This document shows, in pieces, positions 1-6,041 of a stretch of DNA of 23,666 nucleotides. The stretch is from an uncultured Oscillospiraceae bacterium (GTDB lineage: Bacteria > Bacillota > Clostridia > Oscillospirales > Acutalibacteraceae). The stretch is from NCBI GenBank assembly GCA_900542575.1, contig UQOE01000029.1, positions 1 to 23,666 on the forward strand, given 5' to 3'. How positions within the stretch are numbered: position 1 is the first letter of the stretch; each line of letters starts with the position of its first letter. The position numbers and the translations under genes were made by a program. A model generated the notes under the pieces. That model was not told the DNA's origin. It saw only the letters and a list, made by a program, of their open reading frames with translations, and did not search any database.

Positions 1-53
1 ACAGGAAAGCTATGTGTCATTTCTATGTGTTGCACTTACATTGTAAATTCGCC
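1..53. repeat. Left terminal repeat, probable insertion-sequence end
   Basis: These 53 bases are an exact reverse complement of the last 53 bases of the window; identity stops at position 54. Read leftward from position 53 the sequence begins GGCGAATTTACAATGTAAG and continues into a GTGCAAC motif. That loosely resembles terminal repeats of IS30-family elements (AATT-rich, then GCAAC), but I cannot confirm the family. The simplest reading is that one end of a multicopy element lies here and the contig broke inside it. No transposase coding sequence is visible. Confidence 0.6.
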
Positions 54-71
54 ATACAAAAGCCTCCGGTC

Positions 72-992
72 TCACTTTTCTCGTGCATCTATGGCAATAT
101 GATAAAGCGGCGTGACATTCGACATACCCGGATTTTTCGCCAGATCGGCCGGGTTCAGATCGTACCAGGTTTTCGGTGCGAAATCGACCGAGACAATGGC
201 GAATTCGCCGGGCTGCAGGTCAATTGGGATGGAGAAATACCCTTCCTTGTCTTTTGAAGTGCCCCCGGCAAAATATTTGGAGCTGTCCACAAGGCTCGTA
301 AGCTCAACTTCCTTGAAGAAATCGAGCTTGATTTCTTTTTTTGAGGCATTATGCAGCTGAAATACGACCGTCGCCCAGCCTTCGCTGTCCATCTTGACGG
401 CACCGATCAGCGCTTCCAGACGGTTCTGCCCGTGCTCTTTGCCATATCCGTACCATTCCAGATTGGTATTGGTGCAGACATACTGCCAGGTATCCGTCTC
501 ATGATCCTTGGGCTTCCCGCCATTCGCATTCAGTTCCTTTGTCACAGCATCGTCTGGTTCCGAGATGACCGCATGTCTCTTTGGCAATGTGTTTTTGATG
601 AGCTGTTTCACCAGCGTCTCATCTACCGTCTGCCTGGAAATGACCAGATCCTCTTCCAGTGAATTCGGCATCTTCTGCTGACGGAGCAGCTCATTGACGA
701 CGTGATCATACACGGTCTGTACTCCTTGATCCACCAGGTTCGCCTCGACATAGAGCATAAGCCCAATTGCTATGGCCTTGGACTGCTCTTCCCCGTACTT
801 CCCGGAAGTTCTGAAATTGCTCAGTGCCGTGCTGTAACTCTCCTGCAGCAGCTTTTCGTCTATCTGTATCAAATCTCCCAGTGTGGTTCCGGACGCCTGC
901 TTCGAAGCAGCCATGGCCGGCATACATGCGGTGCAGGCCAGCAGCAGAGCCAGCAGGATGGCGGTCGCGCGGCGGGTGAACTTTTGCTTCAT
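72..992 (-). CDS. Secreted protein of unknown function, paralogue A
   Basis: I do not recognise a named family. The 306-residue product starts at the ATG at 992, which has a GGGAGAG ribosome binding site; the open frame extends further upstream but lacks a matching site. Residues 1-28 form a signal peptide (basic MKQKFTRR, a Leu/Ala core, AMA-A cleavage), so the mature protein is exported. A Cys in the core (LLLAC) leaves a lipoprotein signal as a less likely alternative. The mature N-terminus carries a TTLGDLIQIDEKLLQ segment, also present in the next gene, and the C-terminal ~110 residues look like an all-beta domain with a KYFAGG...PIDLQPGE...FAPKTWYDLN block. The same block recurs in the genes ending at 1067 and 3804, so these are paralogues. 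It lies downstream of the 1067-1984 gene but is separated from it by a terminator hairpin, so it may be expressed at a reduced level by read-through. Confidence 0.8.
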   Translation of the reverse strand: MKQKFTRRATAILLALLLACTACMPAMAASKQASGTTLGDLIQIDEKLLQESYSTALSNFRTSGKYGEEQSKAIAIGLMLYVEANLVDQGVQTVYDHVVNELLRQQKMPNSLEEDLVISRQTVDETLVKQLIKNTLPKRHAVISEPDDAVTKELNANGGKPKDHETDTWQYVCTNTNLEWYGYGKEHGQNRLEALIGAVKMDSEGWATVVFQLHNASKKEIKLDFFKEVELTSLVDSSKYFAGGTSKDKEGYFSIPIDLQPGEFAIVSVDFAPKTWYDLNPADLAKNPGMSNVTPLYHIAIDAREK

Positions 993-1012
993 ATTCTCTC
1001 CCTCTTTCGAAT

Positions 1013-1050
1013 CAGGAAAAGCGAGCCGCCCCCGAGGGGGGGCAACTCGC
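1013..1050 (-). terminator. Intrinsic terminator between paralogues B and A
   Basis: On the minus strand a GC-rich hairpin (GCGAG..GCCCC, short loop, GGGGC..CTCGC) spans 1050-1021 and is followed by CTTTTCC. It sits 17 bases after the stop of the upstream gene and before the start of the downstream one, so it probably attenuates the operon rather than ending it. Confidence 0.65.
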
Positions 1051-1066
1051 CTGAAAATGCGGAATC

Positions 1067-1984
1067 TTATACGACGGTCCACTGAACGTGATAGTGCGCG
1101 CCGGAGTCGTACATGCCGGACCAGTTCAGATCATACCAGGTGCCCGGGGCAAAGGCGACATAGAAGACCGCCGATTCGCCGGGGTTGAAGACGATGGGAA
1201 GATCAAACTTGCCTGTCTGGGGCGTGCGGACCGAGCCGCCCGCGAAATAATAATTCGTATTCTTCTGATCGTAGATCTGCATGGAGGAAATGCCGTTCAG
1301 CGCATACGGCTTATCACCCGTATAGAGGACATCCAGTGCCAGCACAGCATCCCCGTCCGAAGTAATGTACATCATGGCAATGCGCGGTGCAAAAACACTC
1401 TGTTTCACATTGATTTCCTGCTGCTTCAGATACGATTCCAGATTGCGGAAGCGGTCCACGATAGGGCTGGTAAAGTTCGGCGCCGCGGCAAAGCCGACCC
1501 GGTGCGGTTTCGGGTTCCCGCCGTTGGTCTGCAACTCCGCCTTAACCTGTGAATCCGCATCCTGCAGAACGCACATGCGCATTGGCAGGGAGTTCTTCTC
1601 GAAATCCTGGACGATGCCCTTCTGCGTCATCTCTAGGGAGGTACGCATATTTTCCTGGGCCGCCGTCGGCATACGGTGATCCACAAGGATGGCCTCCGCG
1701 ATATCCTGCACGGTGCGGACCTGATAGTCGTCAAACAGATAGGCCTGCGTCAGCAGCGCGGTGCTAAGGGCGAGGTACTTCGCCTCCTGTTCGGTCAGAA
1801 TCCCCGAATCGATCCAGTTCTGTTTCGTATAGTGGTAGCTGTCCTGCAGCATTTTTTCGTCCATCTCGATGAGTTCCCCCAGGGTCGTCCTCGAAGATTT
1901 TTCCTCTGAGGCGGCCATAGCGGGCACGCAGGCAGCGCACGCCATGACAAGGGCCAGCAGCACCGCCGTCCAGCGGCGTAGCAC
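1067..1984 (-). CDS. Secreted protein of unknown function, paralogue B
   Basis: This 305-residue exported protein is a paralogue of the gene at 72-992. Both share a signal peptide ending AMA-A, a TTLGELIEMDEKMLQDSY segment after cleavage, and a C-terminal beta-type block with YYFAGG, PIVFNPGE and FAPGTWYDLN. The function is unknown. The start is odd. The only in-frame start is GTG at 1984, which lies about 18 bases from the AAAGGGG ribosome binding site. That site is well placed for the ATG at 1995, which overlaps the TGA of the upstream gene as ATGA, but reading from 1995 enters another frame after MKNL. A one-base difference would fuse MKNL to LRRWTAVLLA and give a normal signal peptide. 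The copy may therefore be frameshifted at codon 4-5, contain a sequencing error, or really use GTG. Confidence 0.75.
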   Translation of the reverse strand: MLRRWTAVLLALVMACAACVPAMAASEEKSSRTTLGELIEMDEKMLQDSYHYTKQNWIDSGILTEQEAKYLALSTALLTQAYLFDDYQVRTVQDIAEAILVDHRMPTAAQENMRTSLEMTQKGIVQDFEKNSLPMRMCVLQDADSQVKAELQTNGGNPKPHRVGFAAAPNFTSPIVDRFRNLESYLKQQEINVKQSVFAPRIAMMYITSDGDAVLALDVLYTGDKPYALNGISSMQIYDQKNTNYYFAGGSVRTPQTGKFDLPIVFNPGESAVFYVAFAPGTWYDLNWSGMYDSGAHYHVQWTVV

Positions 1985-1991
1985 AGATTTT

Positions 1992-2411
1992 TCATGTTTT
2001 TTCCCCTTTCATGCGGCGATACCGGTCGGCATACAGCGACATGACGTAGTCCATGCTGGCCGAAGTGGCCGTGAGGTCGCACCAGAGCGGTTCATCTGCC
2101 CCGAGAAGCGGGGCCTGGTTCTCTCTGCCGTGGACATTGGCCCGGATGACGCGTTCCACCGCGTCCGCCGCGTCGGGGAGCTGCCGAAAAAAGGCGTCTG
2201 CCTCTTCCAGCGGCACCCCGCAGATCTCCATATCGTCCAGCAGGGCGGCGGGCCCGAAGGCCTCCTCCAGCTGCCAGACCAGGAAGGAGATGCTGTCCGC
2301 ATCCGGCACCAGCGCTCCGCCCGGAAGGCAGCAGACATTCCGTCTCCCCGCTTTCCCGAAGCGATCCAGATAAATTGCCATCACAGCGTATCCGCACTGT
2401 GCAGGATCCAT
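1992..2411 (-). CDS. Small acidic cytoplasmic protein, unknown function
   Basis: The 139-residue product has no signal peptide or membrane segment, is acidic, and is rich in Ala, Asp and Glu (for example VPLEEADAFFRQLPDAADAVERV). I do not recognise a family. The ATG at 2411 has a good AGGAG site eight bases upstream. The gene is the first of a leftward operon driven by the promoter at 2447-2475. Its stop overlaps the apparent native ATG of the secreted paralogue B as ATGA, so the two products are probably translationally coupled. It could be a dedicated cytoplasmic partner of the secreted proteins, but only position supports that. Confidence 0.7.
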   Translation of the reverse strand: MDPAQCGYAVMAIYLDRFGKAGRRNVCCLPGGALVPDADSISFLVWQLEEAFGPAALLDDMEICGVPLEEADAFFRQLPDAADAVERVIRANVHGRENQAPLLGADEPLWCDLTATSASMDYVMSLYADRYRRMKGEKT

Positions 2412-2446
2412 AACGGCACTCCTCTCTCCAAAAGATTATGTGTTAT

Positions 2447-2475
2447 ATTATAGGACGAAGACACTCTTTTACCAA
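2447..2475 (-). promoter_or_regulatory. Sigma-A-type promoter of the leftward secreted-protein operon
   Basis: On the minus strand TTGGTA (2475-2470) and a perfect TATAAT (2452-2447) are separated by 17 bases. The -10 is 36 bases upstream of the 2411 start. It is among the best vegetative promoters in the window. Confidence 0.7.
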
Positions 2476-2482
2476 TCTTTCT

Positions 2483-2504
2483 GAACGTTTTTTCTGCCGA
2501 TCGT
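2483..2504 (+). promoter_or_regulatory. Possible ECF-type promoter of the sigma gene
   Basis: GAAC (2483-2486) and CGT (2502-2504) are separated by 15 bases. This resembles the AAC / CGT layout of promoters read by many ECF sigma factors. It lies about 50 bases before the sigma start at 2554, so the sigma factor could activate its own gene. The match is short and could be chance. Confidence 0.3.
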
Positions 2505-2553
2505 GTCTAAAAAACAAAGACCAGACCGAATTGGCACAAGGACAGGGGAATGC

Positions 2554-3807
2554 ATGTATACCAAGAATTTTGATTACGAGACCTACGTCATACAGGCTGC
2601 TGGGGGCAGCGAAACCGCTTTCCGCAAGCTCTACGAGCAGACCTATCATTTTATTCTGAAAATCTGTCAGAAAAATATCATGGATGCGCGCAACGCCGAG
2701 GACATGCTGCAGGAGACCTATATTAAGGCCTACCAGCACCTGAGCCAGCTGAAAGATCCGCACATGTTTCCCTCCTGGCTCAGCCGCATTGCGAAAAATA
2801 CCTGCTACCGCTACGACGAGAAGATTACCGACAAGGAAAATGAGCGCTGGGAGAACTTCGTCTCCGGTCCAAACGACGACAGCGACACGAACGTTGGCAT
2901 CTGGGACGTCGCCATCGAAGAGGATGTCACCCCTTCCCTGGACGACGAGTTCGTCTACGACAGCATGCTCAACATTCTCAGCGAAGAGGAGCGCACCTGC
3001 CTCCTGCTGACCTATGAGGGCTATAAAGAAAACGAAATCAGCCAGATGATGACCATCCCGAAAGGCACGGTCAAGAGCCGCAAGCACTATGCGCGCAAGA
3101 AGATGAAAGAAGAGCTGGAGAAGTACAACGAATCCGAGCATGTCTCCATGCACGGGTTTTCCCTGGCCTCTCTCGGGCCCTACCTCTCCTACCGCGTCAT
3201 CGCGCAGCGCCTCGGTCTTCCAAGCGTCACGGCGGTCGGTGTCCCGGGCGGTTCCGGCGTCATCGTCGTCGAGACCAGCCCGACGGCCAGCATACAGCGT
3301 GCAGCCTCAACAGCTGCTGCCGGCAGCTCTGCGGCCGCCGTCGCCAAAGCGGGAACTGCAGCTGCGGCAGGCGGACTCACCGCGTTCCGTCTCGCAGCCA
3401 TTCTCCTGACCATTGCCATAGCTGCAGCCGCAGTAGGCTTTGCCCTCACCAACCGTACCCGTCTGAACTCCGTCACCGCCGTAACCGGTACTGCTGCGGT
3501 AACCGATGTCACCGGTGTCACGGGTGTCACCGGCGTTACGGGCGTTACCGGTGTCACGGGCGTTACCGGTGTCACAGGTGTAACTGGCGTTACAGGCGTT
3601 ACCGGTGTCTCGGGCGCAGGCCTGAATCCCCGGGCAGTAGCCGGCGTATCCCGCCGGGCGACCCGACGTGCCGGTGCGGCGGCAGTTCCAGGCGGGAACA
3701 AAATAAATCCGCCCCAGGTCATCGGCGGGTCCGGACGGACCACAAAAGCGGTGAATGGAGACGGATTTGATTACTCGGTCGTTCAGCGGACAATCATTCC
3801 GAACTAA
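2554..3807 (+). CDS. ECF-type sigma factor with membrane segment and Val-Thr-Gly repeat tail
   Basis: The 417-residue product begins with a sigma-70 family protein: region 2 at about residues 18-88 (NAEDMLQETYIKAYQHL, then FPSWLSRIAKNTCYRY) and region 4 at about 135-188 (LSEEERTCLLLTYEGYKENEISQMM, then PKGTVKSRKHYARKKM). ECF sigma factors usually end there, near 170-200 residues. This one continues with an Ala/Ser-rich linker, one probable membrane helix (about 278-299), 11 VTG triplets plus VSG (3508-3615), and a basic, Gly/Ala-rich C-terminus. The tail would lie outside the membrane. The ATG at 2554 has an AGGGG site; the frame is open further upstream without one. No separate anti-sigma gene is next to it, so the tail may itself control activity. 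Its stop overlaps that of the convergent gene by two bases. Targets are unknown; the neighbouring secreted paralogues are the natural candidates. Confidence 0.85.
   Translation: MYTKNFDYETYVIQAAGGSETAFRKLYEQTYHFILKICQKNIMDARNAEDMLQETYIKAYQHLSQLKDPHMFPSWLSRIAKNTCYRYDEKITDKENERWENFVSGPNDDSDTNVGIWDVAIEEDVTPSLDDEFVYDSMLNILSEEERTCLLLTYEGYKENEISQMMTIPKGTVKSRKHYARKKMKEELEKYNESEHVSMHGFSLASLGPYLSYRVIAQRLGLPSVTAVGVPGGSGVIVVETSPTASIQRAASTAAAGSSAAAVAKAGTAAAAGGLTAFRLAAILLTIAIAAAAVGFALTNRTRLNSVTAVTGTAAVTDVTGVTGVTGVTGVTGVTGVTGVTGVTGVTGVTGVSGAGLNPRAVAGVSRRATRRAGAAAVPGGNKINPPQVIGGSGRTTKAVNGDGFDYSVVQRTIIPN
3508..3615 (+). repeat. 9-bp coding tandem repeat (12 units)
   Basis: Twelve 9-base units of the form GTN ACN GGY encode VTG eleven times and VSG once inside the sigma gene. 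Third codon positions differ freely between units (GTC/GTT/GTA, ACC/ACG/ACA/ACT, GGT/GGC). The array is therefore old or maintained for its protein sequence, not a fresh slippage product, though its length could still vary between strains. Confidence 0.95.
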
Positions 3808-4613
3808 CGACGGTTGTATTTTTTACCTGTATCGGCTGTCGGCAAGGCAGCCGGTTCATTATTATAGTTAAACGAATAGAAGACGCGGATATCGTCCATC
3901 GTCGGATTTTCCCCGGATTTGCGCCAGGTGCTCGGATAGAAGTCCATCCGCAGCAGAATCAGGCTGCCCGGTTTCATGGTAATGGGCGTTCGGAAAGCAT
4001 CTGGATATCCGGCAGCAAATATGCCTTCGCCGTCGGCGAGCTCTATTTTATTGACGCCGCGGAGCATGATGTCATGGCCGTTGTTGTTGCGGACCAGAAA
4101 CAGAATGATAAGATTACCCTTTCTGGTTGCCCGCAGCTGGAAAACCTCCATGGTAATTGGCATGCCGCCGTCATCCAGAGTGTGGTTAACCGGTGCAATA
4201 AAATAGATTTGATGTGAAATCGGCGAACCGTTGAACGGCGGACCCAGGATATCGTTGGTCGGTATGCGGACATCTGCGGTATAGTTCTTGTTTTTCCCGG
4301 CCGATTTTACGTTCTTGGCATTTGCCTTCGCGTTGTTGTAATTTTTTTTCGTCTGATTGCTGCTCTGGTTCCATTGCTTCTTCAGTTGATTCACCTGAGA
4401 GCTCAGCGGCCCAGTGCTGCCCGGGCTCGGCAGTTTGAGCGAGCGGCAGGCTCTCTCTGCACTGCTGGAAGCCTGACTGGCCTGATACCTCAGCATTTTT
4501 CCAAATTGGTCCTCGCCCCGTGCCGAAGCAGCCTGTGCAGACAGTGCAAACGACAGCGAAACTACGATTAGTACTAATAACAGCAGCAGCCGGAGTGATA
4601 TTCGGTGTCGCAT
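3804..4613 (-). CDS. Secreted protein of unknown function, paralogue C
   Basis: The product is about 269 residues if started at the ATG at 4613, which is six bases from an AGGGG site; the ATG at 4619 abuts that site and is less likely. A signal peptide with a long Leu/Val core ends near SAQA-A. Residues 30-110 are Ser/Gln/Asn/Lys-rich and probably disordered. The C-terminal ~150 residues look all-beta and contain IFAAGY...PITMKPGS...MDFYPSTWRK. That aligns with the YFAGG...PI..PGE...FAP.TWYDLN block of the proteins at 72-992 and 1067-1984, so it is a more diverged member of the same family. Its stop codon overlaps that of the convergent sigma gene (3804-3807). No enzymatic motif is evident. 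Confidence 0.8.
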   Translation of the reverse strand: MRHRISLRLLLLLVLIVVSLSFALSAQAASARGEDQFGKMLRYQASQASSSAERACRSLKLPSPGSTGPLSSQVNQLKKQWNQSSNQTKKNYNNAKANAKNVKSAGKNKNYTADVRIPTNDILGPPFNGSPISHQIYFIAPVNHTLDDGGMPITMEVFQLRATRKGNLIILFLVRNNNGHDIMLRGVNKIELADGEGIFAAGYPDAFRTPITMKPGSLILLRMDFYPSTWRKSGENPTMDDIRVFYSFNYNNEPAALPTADTGKKYNRR

Positions 4614-4619
4614 TTTCAT

Positions 4620-5028
4620 CCCCTGTTAAACTCTATCTTTCCTATAATTCCCTCACGACAGCTGCAAAATGTACAGTGTTCGTTTGCAAAACTGTCGATA
4701 TGCAATATTGTACCAGATACCCATCAAAAATGTCACGGAAATTTGTCCTATAATTTCAACACAATACATGAATATTTCTGTAAATTTGCGAAAAAATATC
4801 TCATTCCAGCTCTGTTTTTGCCAAAAGACAGAGCTGGAACTTTTTTTAACGATCGTTACTTCTCTGATAGAGGACGTTCTACATTTGCAACATTTCGCGC
4901 GAAATTTTTCAAAACTGGGATAAATTTGGTCCGCAATAAGCACCGTTGGAGATCAATTTAATACCATTCGTTCCATATGCCTTGCGGAACAAACTCTGGA
5001 TCGCTACGGTTAAGGGGAGGTGATTCCT
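4620..5028. other. AT-rich gene-free region with an orphan terminator
   Basis: No convincing coding sequence lies here. The stretch is much more AT-rich than the genes around it. It should hold the promoter of the leftward gene at 4613, but I see no clean -35/-10 pair. On the plus strand a TATAAT at 4749-4754 precedes a strong terminator at 4804-4847 that serves no visible gene. Confidence 0.5.
4804..4847 (+). terminator. Strong hairpin plus T-tract without an upstream gene
   Basis: TTCCAGCTCTGT (4804-4815) and ACAGAGCTGGAA (4828-4839) form a perfect 12-bp stem with a 12-base loop, followed by seven T residues (4841-4847). On the plus strand it is a textbook intrinsic terminator, yet the nearest upstream plus-strand gene ended at 3807. 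It may end a short untranslated RNA. Confidence 0.75.
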
Positions 5029-5768
5029 TTGAGCCGAATTGAAGAATTAGATCAGATCATCGCCAGGTGCACGGCCGAACTGCAGGAGCTTCCGACCGGC
5101 CGGCTGGGCAGAAGTATTATCGCTGCCGCGTTCCCGGGAAACAGCAGCAGAATCTGGACCGGGACAGCAGCCTCGTCCAGAAACTGGCGCAGCGACGCTA
5201 CCTCGAAAAATCGCTGGCCGCCGCCCAGGCGGAGCGCGATGCGCTGCAGGCCTACCATCACATATTCCACGGCACCACATACGAAGATGTCTACTGCAAT
5301 CTCACCCGGGATCGTCAGGCCCTCGTCACGCCCCTTTTCTTAACCGAGGAAGAGGAACAGCGCAAGTGGGAAGCCGCGCCCCATCGAAAAAAAGAGATCC
5401 GGGACAGCTGGTTCGAATGCCCGGATGGCCTCCACGTCCGCTCCAAATCAGAAGTCATGATCGTCCGCTGCCTGCAGGACTTTCATGTCCCCTTCCGCTA
5501 CGAGTGCGGCATTCAGCTCAGCTCGGGCCGGTGGATTTACCCCGATTTCACCGTTCTGAACGTTCGCCTGCACCGCGTCTATCTGTACGAACACTTTGGC
5601 ATGCTGGGGGGGGAACCCAAATATTTTGAAGCCATGCAGAAAAAGCTGCTGGACTACCAGGTCAATGGATTCGTGCCCGGCAAAAACTTCGCCTATACCG
5701 TGGAGTCAAAAAACCGCCCGCTCCAGCCGGAGGTGATTCAGGAAATTATCCAGTCCAATTTTCTGTAA
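5029..5768 (+). pseudogene. PD-(D/E)XK-like nuclease-fold protein, frameshifted
   Basis: Translation starts best at the TTG at 5029, eight bases from a near-perfect AAGGGGAGGTGA site. The N-terminus (MSRIEELDQIIARCTAELQE) runs in one frame until about 5100. The rest of the protein, beginning near KYYRCRVPGKQQQNL, is in the -1 frame. One missing base would restore about 246 residues. The C-terminal half shows SKSEVMIVRCL, then YECGIQL, IYPDFTVL and LYEHFGML. This layout (Glu on a helix, Tyr-Glu, Pro-Asp-Phe, then Tyr-Glu-His) resembles PD-(D/E)XK nuclease-fold proteins common in Clostridia; activity is unproven. I see no slippery heptamer, so this is a recent inactivating mutation or a sequence error rather than programmed frameshifting. 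Confidence 0.65.
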
Positions 5769-5825
5769 AGCTGGCTGCTGGTACGAGCAACAATGGTGGC
5801 TAAGTAGTAGTTCTGCAGGTTTGGG

Positions 5826-5859
5826 TGGACGGAATTCCGCTCTCAGCACTTTCCGTCAA
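5826..5859. repeat. Inverted-repeat unit (TGGACGGAA / TTCCGTCAA)
   Basis: A TGGACGGAA arm, a 16-base interior and a TTCCGTCAA arm form a dyad. The outer flanks extend the symmetry (TTGG...CCAA). The same layout with the same 16-base interior recurs at least four times in 17926-18183, so this is an isolated member of that family. Confidence 0.6.
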
Positions 5860-5877
5860 CCAAACGCCGTACTAGCA

Positions 5878-5964
5878 AATCGCCCCAGCACATGGATCAT
5901 TCCCAAAGCGCCGCGGCCAATGCTTTCGCGGCACTCGAAATCGCCCCAGCGCATAGATCATTCC
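5878..5964 (+). repeat. Pair of 28-bp imperfect direct repeats
   Basis: Two copies of AAATCGCCCCAGC-(a/g)-CAT-(g/a)-GATCATTCCC, differing at two positions, start at about 5878 and 5938. The gap between them is about 33 bases. Confidence 0.75.
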
Positions 5965-5986
5965 CCCACATCCCCAAACAGTTATC

Positions 5987-6021
5987 AAAAAAACAGGGCC
6001 AGGCCCCAAGGCCCAGCCCCG
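5987..6021 (-). terminator. Intrinsic terminator of the MFS gene
   Basis: On the minus strand GGGGCTGGGCC, a TTGG loop and GGCCTGGCCC form a strong stem followed by a run of seven T residues, about 20 bases after the transporter stop codon. Confidence 0.85.
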
Positions 6022-6041
6022 AATCAAAAACAAAATGAAAC

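Larger units (their letters stand above)
5769..5986. other. Repeat-bearing spacer after the nuclease-like gene
   Basis: No gene is visible. The spacer carries a 34-bp inverted-repeat unit near 5827 and a pair of 28-bp direct repeats, listed separately, followed by the transporter terminator. Confidence 0.6.

Noticed and set aside
1..71. Short plus-strand open frame at the left end as part of a transposase
   Set aside because: It runs from the terminal repeat straight into the antisense of the neighbouring gene and shows no transposase motif.
5020..5031. GTG at 5020 as the start of the nuclease-like gene
   Set aside because: It overlaps the Shine-Dalgarno sequence itself; the TTG at 5029 is correctly spaced.
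5878..5964. Two repeats with a 33-base gap resembling a minimal CRISPR array
   Set aside because: Only two copies that differ from each other, no further units and no cas gene in the window.
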